From NCBI RefSeq assembly GCF_013607875.1, contig NZ_VDES01000001.1:248001-312000 (forward strand): DNA of 64,000 bases, given 5' to 3'. Of the stretch, positions 9,204 to 18,258 are shown piece after piece (positions within the stretch are counted from its first letter, which is position 1; the number at the start of each line of letters is the position of its first letter). The notes beneath the pieces were generated by a model, which was not told where the DNA came from, searched no databases, and worked only from the letters and a program-made list of their open reading frames with translations. Source of the DNA: Blastomonas ursincola (GTDB lineage Bacteria > Pseudomonadota > Alphaproteobacteria > Sphingomonadales > Sphingomonadaceae). The translations under genes were made by a program, and so were the position numbers.

Positions 9204-9260
9204 CAAATTCCCCATTTTTGATTGGTTATCCGCACAAATTCCGGGCGAATTTGGCAAATT
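9204..9260. promoter_or_regulatory. Candidate Lrp-type operator: cluster of CAAATT(C) boxes
   Basis: Four copies of one heptamer lie in 57 bp of the divergent promoter: CAAATTC at 9204-9210 and 9235-9241, its reverse complement GAATTTG at 9247-9253, and CAAATTT at 9255-9261. Copies two and three form an inverted repeat with a 5-bp spacer; copies three and four form the palindrome AATTTG-G-CAAATT. The first two are 31 bp apart, near three helical turns. Multiple spaced AT-rich boxes between a regulator and its target are typical for Lrp-family control. Binding is inferred from position and symmetry. Confidence 0.5.
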
Positions 9261-9491
9261 TCGATGTTTATTCTGCCCCGTTTTCTGTTAGCCTGCAAGG
9301 GCGAAGGGGCAGAATGGCTCCGGCAATCAGGGATCAAGGCACATAATCGTTCAGAGACGCACAACAATCTTACATTTCGTGCAGACCAAGACGATCAGGA
9401 TTGCCTAAATGCAAGGACTGAAGATTATAAAATAACAAATCGGGAGAAGATGGCGAAAGGCCCTACAAACCAGATAATTGGGGGGTAATCC

Positions 9492-12389
9492 ATGGGGTCC
9501 TTTTCTACGCCTTATTCGCGACGTTTACTTCGGACAAAGGCGCTTCTGGCCTGTGCCGCTGCCATGCCGGCACTGGGGTTCGCACCGGCCGCGCTGGCGC
9601 AGTCCGCCGGCGACCAGGCCGCCGAGCAAACCAGCGAAGCCGATGGCGAAGCCGAGAAGATCATCACCGTTACCGGATCGCGCATCGCCCGCGATGGCTA
9701 TGATGCCCCCACCCCGGTCAACGTCGTCACCGAGGCAGAACTCGACGCCGAACCCCAGGCGAATATCGGCGACTATGTCAGCACCTTGCCCGCGGTCAGG
9801 GGCAGTCAGTCGTCCTCGACCAATTCGGGCTCGCTCTCCAACGGCCAGGCCGGGATCGCCACGGTCAACCTGCGCAATCTGGGCGCCAACCGCACGCTCA
9901 TCCTGATCGACGGGCAACGCTCCGTCGCATCGGCCACAGTCGGCTTTGTCGATGTCCAGACCATCCCGCAGGGCCTGATCAAGGGAGTGGAAGTGGTCAC
10001 CGGCGGCGCCTCGTCGGCTTATGGATCGGATGCGGTCGCAGGGGTGGTCAATTTCATCCTCGACAAGGATTTCACCGGGCTCAAGGCCGAGTACGAATAT
10101 GGCATCACCACCTATGGCGACGTGCCGAACCATCTCGTCCGTCTGACCGGCGGCACCAATTTCGCCGATGGCCGGGGTAAGCTGCTGCTTGCGGGCGATT
10201 ATTTCACGCAGGAAGGCGTCGATACGATCGACCGGAAATGGCAGCAGAGCGGCTTCTTCCAGATCGACAACCCCGCCTATGCCGTGGGCAACGGCCAGCC
10301 CGAGCGCCTCGTGGCGGCGGGAATTGGCACCTATCAGTTCACGCCGGGCGGCATCGTCAATTCGGGTCCCTTGCGAGGTACATATTTCGGGTCGATCAAC
10401 CCCGCCACCGGTCAGGCGAGCCTCAACCAGTTCACCTATGGCCCCAATCGCGGCCAGTGGATGCAGGGCGGCGACTTCCGCATCAGCCGAGAAGGGCATC
10501 TGAATTCGAACTCGCTCGCGCCCGACGAGAAGCGCATCAACGTCTTCGGCCGCGCGAGCTATGAATTCTCGCCCGCATTCGAGCTGTATGGCCAGGTCTC
10601 CTATTCGCGTTACGAGGGGCAGAGCTTCTACCAGAAGACCCCCTCGCCCTCGGTCGTGATCCAGCGCGACAATGCGTATCTGCCCGATGCGTTTCGCGCG
10701 CTGATGGTCGCCAACAACCTCACCAGCGTCACGATCGGCACCGGCAATTTCGGCATACCGGCACAGGGCAGCGACAATACGCGTGACGTCTATCGCTATG
10801 TCGCGGGCCTCAAGGGCGCGTTCGACACCGGCAGCATCGCTTGGAGCTATGATGCCTATTATCAGCTCGGCATCGCCAAGACCCAGGAACAGCTGACCAA
10901 TACCTGGGTCACGTCGCGCCTGGCGCTCGCTACCGACGCGGTGCGCAATTCGGCGGGTACCATCGTCTGCCGCTCGACGCTGACCAACCCGACCAATGGC
11001 TGCGTCCCGATCAACCGCATCGGCCTTGCCCCGGTGAGCGACGCCGCGCTCAATTACATCTTCAACGACGGGCTGCAGCCTTCGCGGCGGCAGCGGCTGC
11101 AGCAGGATGTCGCCGCAGTCACCTTCCAGACCGCCAGCCTGTTCGAGAACTGGGCAGGCCCGGTCAGCCTTGCCTTCGGCGCGGAATATCGCCGCGAGGA
11201 GGTCGACGGCTCGCTCAATCCGGACGCGCCCAACAATCTGGGCTTTCTCTACGGCAACTATCGCGTCACCACCGGCGACTATGACGTGAAGGAAGCTTTC
11301 GTCGAGACCGTGTTTCCTGTCTTCGAAGGGGCGGATCTGAACGGCGCTCTGCGCGTCACCGACTATTCCACGTCGGGCACAGTGGTTACCTGGAAGCTTG
11401 GCGGCACCTGGCAGGTGATCGACGACTTCAAGCTGCGCGTGACCCGCTCGCGCGATATCCGGGCGCCCAATCTCAACGATCTGTTCGCTCCGGGCACCGC
11501 GCGCACCAACACCGTCAACGTTCCGGTGGCGGGCGGCGGCACCCGCGCCGACACCTTTCTCGAGCAGATCACCGGCAACCTCAATCTCGCCCCCGAGGTC
11601 GCGCGCACCTGGGGCGTCGGCGGGGTGTTCATGCCGAGCTTCCTGCCCGGCTTTGCTGCTTCGGTCGACTATTTCGACATTGCGCTGAGCGGCGCGATTG
11701 CCACGCTCACCGCGCAGACCACCGCCAATCTGTGCTTCGAACAGAATGTCGCGTCGCAATGCGCGCAGATCGCCTTTGCCGCACCGAACGACATCAGCAC
11801 GATCACGCTGGTTCCGTTCAACTTCTCGTCGGTCAAGGTGCGCGGCATCGATTTCGAGGCGAGCTATCGCGCGTCGATCGGGCCCGGCAACCTGACGCTG
11901 CGCGCGGTGGTGTCGCACTATATCGACAACATCACCGACAATGGCATCAACGCGCCGGTCGATCTGGCCGGGCAGAATGCGGGCGGGGGCGACGCGACAC
12001 CATCGTGGAACTATCGCCTGTCGGCCAATTACGACACTGAAAGCTGGTCGTTCAATGCCGTGGGCCGGGGCTTTTCGGACGGCGTGTACAACAACAATTT
12101 CATCGAGTGTCAGACCGGCTGTCCGCTTTCGACCCCCGATTTCCGCACGATCAACACCAACCGGATCGACGGCCAATGGTATCTGGACCTTTCGGTGACC
12201 AAGCGGTTCAAGATCGCCTCATCCGAGGCGGAGGTGTTCCTCTATGTCCGCAACGTGTTCGATACCGACCCGGTGCTGGTCGGGAACGGCCCCACCGGCG
12301 ACAACACCCCCGCCTATCCGCAGACCAACCGCAACCTCTATGACGTGCTCGGCCGCGTCTTCCGCATGGGGGTGCGCTTCAAGCTGTGA
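9492..12389 (+). CDS. TonB-dependent receptor, probably under Lrp control
   Basis: 965-aa outer-membrane receptor. The signal peptide spans about residues 13-37 (cleavage near ALA-QS). A short TonB-box-like ITVTGSRIARDGYD precedes the plug (TPVNVVTEAELDA, VNLRNLGANRTLILIDGQR, GVEVVTGGASSAYGSDAVAG). The barrel has the usual C-terminal strand pattern and ends RVFRMGVRFKL, with Leu rather than Phe last. RBS-like GGGGGG lies before the ATG at 9492, inside a 289-bp divergent spacer with AT-rich content and the CAAATTC boxes. Downstream is an exported M20 amidohydrolase, separated by a strong hairpin, so the substrate is probably an N-acyl amino acid, peptide or similar amide taken up across the outer membrane. 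Confidence 0.92.
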   Translation: MGSFSTPYSRRLLRTKALLACAAAMPALGFAPAALAQSAGDQAAEQTSEADGEAEKIITVTGSRIARDGYDAPTPVNVVTEAELDAEPQANIGDYVSTLPAVRGSQSSSTNSGSLSNGQAGIATVNLRNLGANRTLILIDGQRSVASATVGFVDVQTIPQGLIKGVEVVTGGASSAYGSDAVAGVVNFILDKDFTGLKAEYEYGITTYGDVPNHLVRLTGGTNFADGRGKLLLAGDYFTQEGVDTIDRKWQQSGFFQIDNPAYAVGNGQPERLVAAGIGTYQFTPGGIVNSGPLRGTYFGSINPATGQASLNQFTYGPNRGQWMQGGDFRISREGHLNSNSLAPDEKRINVFGRASYEFSPAFELYGQVSYSRYEGQSFYQKTPSPSVVIQRDNAYLPDAFRALMVANNLTSVTIGTGNFGIPAQGSDNTRDVYRYVAGLKGAFDTGSIAWSYDAYYQLGIAKTQEQLTNTWVTSRLALATDAVRNSAGTIVCRSTLTNPTNGCVPINRIGLAPVSDAALNYIFNDGLQPSRRQRLQQDVAAVTFQTASLFENWAGPVSLAFGAEYRREEVDGSLNPDAPNNLGFLYGNYRVTTGDYDVKEAFVETVFPVFEGADLNGALRVTDYSTSGTVVTWKLGGTWQVIDDFKLRVTRSRDIRAPNLNDLFAPGTARTNTVNVPVAGGGTRADTFLEQITGNLNLAPEVARTWGVGGVFMPSFLPGFAASVDYFDIALSGAIATLTAQTTANLCFEQNVASQCAQIAFAAPNDISTITLVPFNFSSVKVRGIDFEASYRASIGPGNLTLRAVVSHYIDNITDNGINAPVDLAGQNAGGGDATPSWNYRLSANYDTESWSFNAVGRGFSDGVYNNNFIECQTGCPLSTPDFRTINTNRIDGQWYLDLSVTKRFKIASSEAEVFLYVRNVFDTDPVLVGNGPTGDNTPAYPQTNRNLYDVLGRVFRMGVRFKL

Positions 12390-12397
12390 TGCCCGGA

Positions 12398-12440
12398 CAC
12401 GGCAGGGCGCGCCTGCATCCCTGCTCCGCGCCCTGTCGTG
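12398..12440 (+). promoter_or_regulatory. Intercistronic hairpin between TonB receptor and amidohydrolase
   Basis: Arms at 12398-12411 and 12427-12440 pair over 14 bp with one G-U and a 15-nt loop. It starts 9 bp after the receptor stop codon. There is no T-tract, so it may be a partial terminator or an mRNA-stabilising element giving different levels of receptor and hydrolase from one transcript. Confidence 0.6.
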
Positions 12441-12480
12441 ACCAGTGCCCGACCAATCAACGCCTTGTACCAGGAAACCG

Positions 12481-14067
12481 ATGACGATGACCCGATCGAT
12501 GAAATTGCTGACCGCCCTGTTGATGGCCTCCACTCCGTTCGCTGCCCAGGCCAAGGCACCCGCAGCGATGAAGAAGGAGGCGATGGCGGAAGTCGACGAA
12601 CAGGCCAAGCTGGTCCAGGAAATGGTGGATTCCGTGTTCAGTTTTCAGGAACCGGGCTTTCAGGAATTTCAGACCGCCGAATATCTGACCGGAATCCTGG
12701 AGAAGAACGGCTTCACCATCACCAAGGGCGTTGCAGGGATCCCCACCGCCTGGACCGCGACCTGGAGCAATGGCGATGGGCCGGTGGTGGCGCTGGGATC
12801 GGATGTCGACGGGCTGCTGGGCCTGTCGCAGATGCCGGGCGTACCGGAACTGAAACCGATCGTGCCGGGTGCGCCGGGCCATGGCGAGGGTCATAATTCG
12901 GGCATGCCGCTGATCGTCGCCGCAGCGATCGCCGCCAAGGAGGTGATGATCAAGCACGGGATCAAGGGCAAGCTGATGCTCTGGCCGGGCGTGGCCGAAG
13001 AGCTGCTCGCCACCAAGGCCTATTATGTCCGCGCAGGTTTGTTCAAGGACGTGGACGTGTCGATCTTCACCCATGTCGCGTCCAGCTTCGGCACCAGCTA
13101 TGGCGATTCCGGCAATAACGGCATGGTCTCGGTCGAATACACGTTCAAGGGCATCACCAGCCATGCCGCAGGCTCGCCCTGGTCGGGGCGCAGCGCGCTC
13201 GATGCGGTGGAACTGATGAACATCGCCTGGAACATGCGGCGCGAGCACCTGCCGCTGACTCAGAGATCGCATTATGTCATCACCAATGGCGGCGGGCAGC
13301 CCAATATCGTGCCAGGCGAAGCATCGGTCTGGTATTATTTCCGCGAGCAGAATTTCGAGTCCATCCGCCATCTCTACAATACCGGCAGCGACATTGCCGA
13401 AGCCGCGGCCAAGGCGACCGGGACGTTCGTCAGTCGCCGGGTACTGGGCTATGCCGCGCCCAATTTCGGCAACAAGCCGCTCGCCGAGGCGGCGCAGGCC
13501 AATATCGAGATGGTCGGCATGCCAAAATGGTCGCCCGAGGACCAGGCCTTCACCAAGGCGGTGCAGGAGGCGCTGAAGTTCAAGGTCGCGCCGCTCAAGA
13601 CGACGGTCGAGCCGCTTTCCTCGCCCGAGACGCGCGGCACCTCGATGGGCGGCGGGTCGGACGATATTGGCGACATCATGTGGACCGTGCCGACGATCAC
13701 CATCCGCTTCCCGTCGAACATTCCCAGCATGATCGGGCATAACGTCACCTCGGCGATCGCGATGGCGACGCCGATCGCGCACAAGGGCGCCGTCGCGGGG
13801 GCCAAGGCGGTGGCGCTGACCGTACTCGACGTGATGACCACGCCCAAGCTGGTCAGCGATGCCAAGACCTATTTCACCACGGTCCAGACCAAGGACCAGA
13901 AATACGATCCGGTGCTCACCCCCGAAGACCAGCCGGCGATCCACCTCAACAAGGAGCTGATGGAGCGCATCCGGCCCGAGCTGAAGAAATATTATTACGA
14001 TCCCAGCAAATACAGCTCGTATCTGGAGCAGCTGGGCATCACCTATCCCCAGCTGACGCCGCAATGA
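12481..14067 (+). CDS. Exported M20-family amidohydrolase (AbgB-like)
   Basis: 528-aa metal-dependent amidohydrolase/peptidase. The ATG at 12481 is chosen because it gives a signal peptide (SMKLLTALLMASTPFAAQA); an in-frame ATG at 12445 would put 12 charged residues ahead of it. Zinc-site landmarks of the M20 AbgB-type group are GSDVDGL and PGHGEGHNSGM, with the acidic EEL of the catalytic region at AEELLATK and a dimerisation-domain segment GITSHAAGSPWSGRSALDAV. Relatives cleave p-aminobenzoyl-glutamate or N-acyl amino acids. Export to the periplasm and coupling to a TonB receptor and Lrp regulator indicate hydrolysis of an imported amide. The substrate is not deducible from sequence. Confidence 0.88.
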   Translation: MTMTRSMKLLTALLMASTPFAAQAKAPAAMKKEAMAEVDEQAKLVQEMVDSVFSFQEPGFQEFQTAEYLTGILEKNGFTITKGVAGIPTAWTATWSNGDGPVVALGSDVDGLLGLSQMPGVPELKPIVPGAPGHGEGHNSGMPLIVAAAIAAKEVMIKHGIKGKLMLWPGVAEELLATKAYYVRAGLFKDVDVSIFTHVASSFGTSYGDSGNNGMVSVEYTFKGITSHAAGSPWSGRSALDAVELMNIAWNMRREHLPLTQRSHYVITNGGGQPNIVPGEASVWYYFREQNFESIRHLYNTGSDIAEAAAKATGTFVSRRVLGYAAPNFGNKPLAEAAQANIEMVGMPKWSPEDQAFTKAVQEALKFKVAPLKTTVEPLSSPETRGTSMGGGSDDIGDIMWTVPTITIRFPSNIPSMIGHNVTSAIAMATPIAHKGAVAGAKAVALTVLDVMTTPKLVSDAKTYFTTVQTKDQKYDPVLTPEDQPAIHLNKELMERIRPELKKYYYDPSKYSSYLEQLGITYPQLTPQ

Positions 14068-14099
14068 TGTCCGGCCGCATGCCATCGGGTCGCACCGAT

Positions 14100-14140
14100 C
14101 GCCGGGCGGAGCAGACGCAGGCCGCTCGCTCCGCCCGGCG
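14100..14140. terminator. Hairpin between convergent genes (amidohydrolase and DUF1993)
   Basis: A perfect 13-bp GC-rich stem (arms 14100-14112 and 14128-14140, 15-nt loop) lies between two convergent stop codons at 14067 and 14152. The symmetry and position suggest bidirectional termination, although neither side has a T-tract. Confidence 0.55.
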
Positions 14141-14151
14141 CAGCCTGCCGA

Positions 14152-14721
14152 TCACCTTCCCCCGGGCATCGTCCCGGGACGAAGATACGGCAGCAGGTGC
14201 CCGACATAATCGATCTTGCCCAGCGGTGCGCCCTGCGCGCGGAGGATGGCATAGGCGGTCATCACGTGGAAATAGAACTGCGGGATCGCCCAGTCGCGGG
14301 CATATTGGGCCGCGGTAAAGTCGAAGATCATGCCCATCGGCAGTGCATGCGCGATGGGCATATCGTCCGCGACATCGGCCAGGCCATCGGCAGCTGCCTC
14401 CACAATGGCAATGGTATCGGCAATCCGTGCCTGGGCATCGGCGATCGTCCATGGCTTTGCACCGGCATCCACGCCCTCGCCGCGCAGCGCAGCGATCGCT
14501 TCAGGAAAATCCTGCCCGTTCAGCCGCGCCATCGCCTCCTGCGCCTGAACGCAGGCAAAGCAAACCTGCGTGAACAACGGGAACATGTCGGGCGCCAGCC
14601 GCGCCTGCAGAATCTCAGCCGCCTGCGCGGGCTCGAAATGCTGCTCGGCCTTGGCCAGCCAGGTCGAAAGCGCGCCGAGCATCTGCGCGAAACTGGGTAC
14701 GAGAGTATCCTTGAGGGTCAT
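14152..14721 (-). CDS. DUF1993 family protein (DinB-like helical bundle)
   Basis: 189-aa protein starting MTLKDTLVPSFAQMLGALST. The family pattern includes LAPDMFPLFTQVCFAC, a central DFPEAIAAL and the C-terminal FYFHVMTAYAILRAQGAPLGKIDYVG. The start at 14721 is preferred over 14748 because AAAGGACC lies at a good distance before it. DUF1993 proteins resemble DinB-type metal-binding four-helix bundles, but no reaction is established. The gene is convergent with the amidohydrolase and divergent from the radical SAM gene (109 bp apart), so it is probably a separate unit. Confidence 0.82.
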   Translation of the reverse strand: MTLKDTLVPSFAQMLGALSTWLAKAEQHFEPAQAAEILQARLAPDMFPLFTQVCFACVQAQEAMARLNGQDFPEAIAALRGEGVDAGAKPWTIADAQARIADTIAIVEAAADGLADVADDMPIAHALPMGMIFDFTAAQYARDWAIPQFYFHVMTAYAILRAQGAPLGKIDYVGHLLPYLRPGTMPGGR

Positions 14722-14830
14722 TCGTTGGTCCTTTTTGCGATGCGCCACCTTAGCCGGAACCGGCCGCCCGCAAAGCCTCTCGCTTGAAATTAAACTGTTC
14801 TTTTTTTGTTCTAACCCCTATATCCGGGGC

Positions 14831-16081
14831 ATGAGCGAAAAACCGATTCTGCAGAAGCTGGCCGTGCTCGCCGATGCGGCGAAATATGATGCCTCTTGCG
14901 CATCTTCGGGCACGGTCCGGCGCGATTCCACCGGCACCAAGGGCATCGGTTCGACCGGGGGCATGGGCATCTGTCACAGCTATGCCCCCGATGGCCGCTG
15001 CATCTCGCTGCTCAAGATCCTGCTCACCAATTTCTGCATCTACGACTGCCGCTTCTGCATCAACCGCGCGTCGAGCAACGTGCCGCGCGCCAGGTTCAAC
15101 CCGGCCGAGGTCGTTCGGCTGACGCTGGATTTCTACAAGCGCAACTATATCGAGGGGCTGTTCCTCTCCTCGGGCATCATCCGATCCGAGGATTACACGA
15201 TGGAGCAGCTGGTCGAGGTCGCCCGGCTGCTGCGCGAGGAGCATCGCTTCGGCGGCTATATCCATCTTAAGACGATTGCCGGAGCCTCGCCCGAGCTGAT
15301 CGCCAGGGCGGGCCTTTATGCCGATCGGCTCTCGACCAATGTCGAATTGCCGACCGAGGATGGCTTGAAGAGCTTCGCGCCGGAGAAGAAGCCACAGACC
15401 ATCCGCAAGACCATGGCCAATGTCCGGCTCGGCGTCGAGGACGCTGTCGAGGCGCGCAAGGACCGGCTGCTCAAGAAAGCCAAGCCACCCCGCTTTGCGC
15501 CTGCGGGCCAGTCGACCCAGATGATCGTCGGCGCAGACGGCGCGCGCGACGACGATATCCTTGCCTCCGCCACCAGCCTTTATTCGGGCTATCGCCTGCG
15601 CCGGGTCTATTATTCGGCCTATAGCCCGATCCCCGATGCGAGCAGCGACCTGCCCCCGGTGCGCCCGCCGCTGATGCGCGAGCATCGGCTGTACCAGGCC
15701 GACTGGCTGCTGCGGTTTTACGGCTTTGATCGCGCCGAGATCATGGCGGGGGCGAACGATGGCATGCTCGACCTGTCGATCGATCCCAAGCTCGCCTGGG
15801 CGCTGCAACGGCGCGAAAGCTTTCCGGTCGACATAAACCGCGCCCCGCGCGAGATGCTGCTGCGCGTGCCGGGCCTCGGCACCAAGGCGGTCGACCGGAT
15901 CATCGCGGCACGGCGGCTCGGCGCGATCCGCATCGGTGATCTCGCGCGCCTCACCGCGTCGGTAAAGAAGGTGCTGCCCTTCATCACCACGCCCGATTGG
16001 CGGCCCGGCGGCCTGACCGACAGCGCCAACTTGCGCGCGCGCTTTGCGCCTCCGCCCGAACAGATGAGCCTGGCGCTGTAG
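14831..16081 (+). CDS. Radical SAM protein of putative DNA modification/repair family
   Basis: 416-aa radical SAM enzyme. The [4Fe-4S] cluster motif CX3CX2C is Cys69-Cys73-Cys76 (NFCIYDCRFCINR), preceded by the conserved GICHSYAPDGRCISLLKILL. The C-terminal part carries a helix-hairpin-helix (LLRVPGLGTKAVDRIIAARR, about residues 350-370), a DNA-binding element. This combination matches the TIGR03916-type family named from its constant pairing with a UDG-like partner; its reaction is unknown. The partner starts 4 bp downstream. The ATG at 14831 is preferred over an upstream extension that covers the divergent promoter region. No SPL-type catalytic proof is visible, so the repair role is inferred. 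Confidence 0.88.
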   Translation: MSEKPILQKLAVLADAAKYDASCASSGTVRRDSTGTKGIGSTGGMGICHSYAPDGRCISLLKILLTNFCIYDCRFCINRASSNVPRARFNPAEVVRLTLDFYKRNYIEGLFLSSGIIRSEDYTMEQLVEVARLLREEHRFGGYIHLKTIAGASPELIARAGLYADRLSTNVELPTEDGLKSFAPEKKPQTIRKTMANVRLGVEDAVEARKDRLLKKAKPPRFAPAGQSTQMIVGADGARDDDILASATSLYSGYRLRRVYYSAYSPIPDASSDLPPVRPPLMREHRLYQADWLLRFYGFDRAEIMAGANDGMLDLSIDPKLAWALQRRESFPVDINRAPREMLLRVPGLGTKAVDRIIAARRLGAIRIGDLARLTASVKKVLPFITTPDWRPGGLTDSANLRARFAPPPEQMSLAL

Positions 16082-16085
16082 GGCC

Positions 16086-17525
16086 ATGCGCGAGATCATC
16101 CTCCATCTGCCCGGCGATTTCGAGGAGTGGCGCAGCCATGCGCGCGCGCTGCTCGCCGCGCGCGTGCCGCCCGAGGATATCGTCTGGCGGTCTGTCGGCG
16201 ACAGCGCCTCGCTCTTCGCCGATCCCGCTCCACTGCAGCTCCAGCGTACGGTCAGCCTGCCCCGCGAACTGGTCACCATTGCCGATAGGGTGATCTGCCA
16301 TCGCGACGATGCGGTGCCCTCGCGGTTGTACCGGGTGCTGTGGCGCGCGCTCGACGATCGCAAGCTGCTCGAGCGGCGCACCGATCCCGATACCGACTGG
16401 TTGATGCGGGCGGACAAGGCGATCCGGCGGGATCTGCACAAGATGCATGCCTTCGTCCGCTTTCGCAGGCTGGGCGAGGACGAGACGGGCCGGGAGCGCT
16501 TCATCGCCTGGTTCGAGCCCGAGCATCGCATCCTGCGGCTGGGCGCGCCCTTTTTCCGCAAGCGCTTCTACGGCATGGACTGGGCGATCCTCACCCCCGA
16601 TGCGCGCGCGATCTGGCATGGCGAGGAATTGCATCTCGGGCCCGGCGGAACCCGCGACGAGGTGCCCGATCACGACGTGGTCGAGGACCAGTGGCGCACC
16701 TATTATGGCGCGATCTTCAACCCCGCCCGGGTCAAGATCGCCGCGATGCGCGCCGAGATGCCCAAGAAATACTGGCACAACCTGCCCGAGGCGCAGGACA
16801 TCGCGCCGCTGATCGCAGGGGCCGAAGCGCGGGTGGAACGGATGCGCGAGACGGCCGTCTCGCTCGCAAACCCCCGCAGCGACAAATGGCGCGTGCGCGG
16901 GGAAGCGGATACAGCCTTGCCCGAAACCATTGCATCGCTCGACGAGCTGAACCAGGCAGTGCGCACCTGCACCCGCTGTCCGCTCCACTGTAACGCTACC
17001 CAGGCGGTGACCGGCGAAGGCCCGCGCCAGGCGCGCATCATGCTGGTCGGCGAACAGCCGGGCGATCGCGAGGATCTGCAAGGCCGTCCCTTTGTCGGGC
17101 CAGCAGGGCAACTGCTCGACGAGGCGCTCGGCGAAGCGGGGCTCGACCGCGCGACGCTGTATGTCACCAACGTGGTCAAGCATTTCAAGTTCGTCGCGCG
17201 CGGCAAGCGGCGGCTGCATCAGAACCCCAGCACCGGCGAGATCGACATCTGCCGCTGGTGGCTCGATCAGGAGCGGGCGCTGGTCAGGCCCGACATCATC
17301 GTCTCCTTGGGCGGCAGCGCGCTGCGGGGACTCACCGGCAAATCCGCCAGCATCTCCTCGATGCGCGGCAAGGTCCATGCGCTGGATGACGGTGCCCGGC
17401 TGATCGCGACGGTGCACCCCTCGTTCCTGCTGCGCCTGCCCGACCGCGACCGCGCCAAGGTCGAACGCGATCAGTTCGTCGCCGATCTGGCATCCGCGAA
17501 ACATATGGCCGACAGTCTTGCCTGA
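16086..17525 (+). CDS. udgX: DUF4130-UdgX fusion, uracil-DNA glycosylase superfamily
   Basis: 479-aa two-domain protein. Residues 1 to about 245 match the DUF4130/TIGR03915 type that accompanies the radical SAM protein; residues 280-479 form a UDG-fold domain with GEQPGDRED, a Cys-rich segment RTCTRCPLHC for the [4Fe-4S] cluster (with Cys389 as another likely ligand) and HPSFLLR near the end. A KRRLH loop (374-378) corresponds to the KRRIH of mycobacterial UdgX, whose His attacks the abasic sugar and leaves the protein covalently bound to uracil-containing DNA. Here Leu replaces Ile, and His378 is retained. The gene lies 4 bp after the radical SAM gene. Confidence 0.88.
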   Translation: MREIILHLPGDFEEWRSHARALLAARVPPEDIVWRSVGDSASLFADPAPLQLQRTVSLPRELVTIADRVICHRDDAVPSRLYRVLWRALDDRKLLERRTDPDTDWLMRADKAIRRDLHKMHAFVRFRRLGEDETGRERFIAWFEPEHRILRLGAPFFRKRFYGMDWAILTPDARAIWHGEELHLGPGGTRDEVPDHDVVEDQWRTYYGAIFNPARVKIAAMRAEMPKKYWHNLPEAQDIAPLIAGAEARVERMRETAVSLANPRSDKWRVRGEADTALPETIASLDELNQAVRTCTRCPLHCNATQAVTGEGPRQARIMLVGEQPGDREDLQGRPFVGPAGQLLDEALGEAGLDRATLYVTNVVKHFKFVARGKRRLHQNPSTGEIDICRWWLDQERALVRPDIIVSLGGSALRGLTGKSASISSMRGKVHALDDGARLIATVHPSFLLRLPDRDRAKVERDQFVADLASAKHMADSLA

Positions 17526-17553
17526 TGGCGCAACCCCCAAGGCCAAGCCGCGT

Positions 17554-18258
17554 ATGGTCGGCATGGCTCAAACGTGTAATTCCAACGACCACCCGCTGGC
17601 GGAGCGCTTTCGCGCGTTCATCCAGGATCGCAATTTTCCCTGTGTCGGCGCCAAGTCCGCGCTGGCCAAGGGCAATATGCGCATCATCATCGGACGCGAC
17701 CTGCGTTCGGCCTGGGACGACCTGCGCATTCATCCCGCGCTGATGGAGATCGCGCGCGATTATGCGCTCGACCCCGCGCCGTTCCAGTCGCTCGCCGTGC
17801 TGTTCGAGGAGGATGCCGGGCTAGACGAGAAAGGTTTCGAACAGCATCTGTGGCAAAGGCTGCAGTCGCTGAGCGACAAGGACGACTGGCTCGGCCAGCC
17901 GGTCGACCCGCGCGTCAGCGGCGATCCCGATGACCCGCATTTCTCGCTGAGCTTTGGCGGAGAAGCATTTTTCGTGGTCGGTCTGCATCCGGGTGCCAGC
18001 CGTCCGGCGCGGCGCTTCGACCGCCCGGCGCTCGTGTTCAACCTGCACGACCAATTCGAGCAATTGCGCGCCTCGGGCGTGTACGAGAAGATGCGCGGCA
18101 CGATCATCGAACGGGATGTGGCTCTGGCCGGTGCGCCCAACCCGATGCTGGCCCGCCATGGCACCGTGTCCGAAGCCCGGCAGTATAGCGGCCGGGCTGT
18201 CGGCAGCGAATGGCGCTGTCCGCTGCGCCCGAGAAAGGCCGCCGAACATGCCGCATGA
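17554..18258 (+). CDS. YqcI/YcgG family protein, GntA-like heme-dependent N-hydroxylase
   Basis: About 234 aa. The family shows at the N-terminus (RNFPCVGAKSALAKG), in the middle (FSLSFGGEAFFVVGLHPGAS and LVFNLHDQFEQLR) and at the C-terminus (ARQYSGRAVGSEWRCPLRP). Characterised relatives are heme-dependent N-oxygenases acting on guanidine-type substrates, such as GntA of guanitoxin biosynthesis. The start is uncertain: ATG at 17554 or 17563, or a TTG at 17518 overlapping the previous gene; none has a strong RBS. The DUF1989 gene overlaps its 3' end by 11 bp, so the two are translationally coupled. Substrate and heme binding are inferred from family only. Confidence 0.83.
   Translation: MVGMAQTCNSNDHPLAERFRAFIQDRNFPCVGAKSALAKGNMRIIIGRDLRSAWDDLRIHPALMEIARDYALDPAPFQSLAVLFEEDAGLDEKGFEQHLWQRLQSLSDKDDWLGQPVDPRVSGDPDDPHFSLSFGGEAFFVVGLHPGASRPARRFDRPALVFNLHDQFEQLRASGVYEKMRGTIIERDVALAGAPNPMLARHGTVSEARQYSGRAVGSEWRCPLRPRKAAEHAA

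Noticed and set aside
9525-12176. 883-codon minus-strand frame opposite the second TonB receptor
   Set aside because: Antisense shadow; the receptor on the plus strand has signal peptide, plug and barrel.
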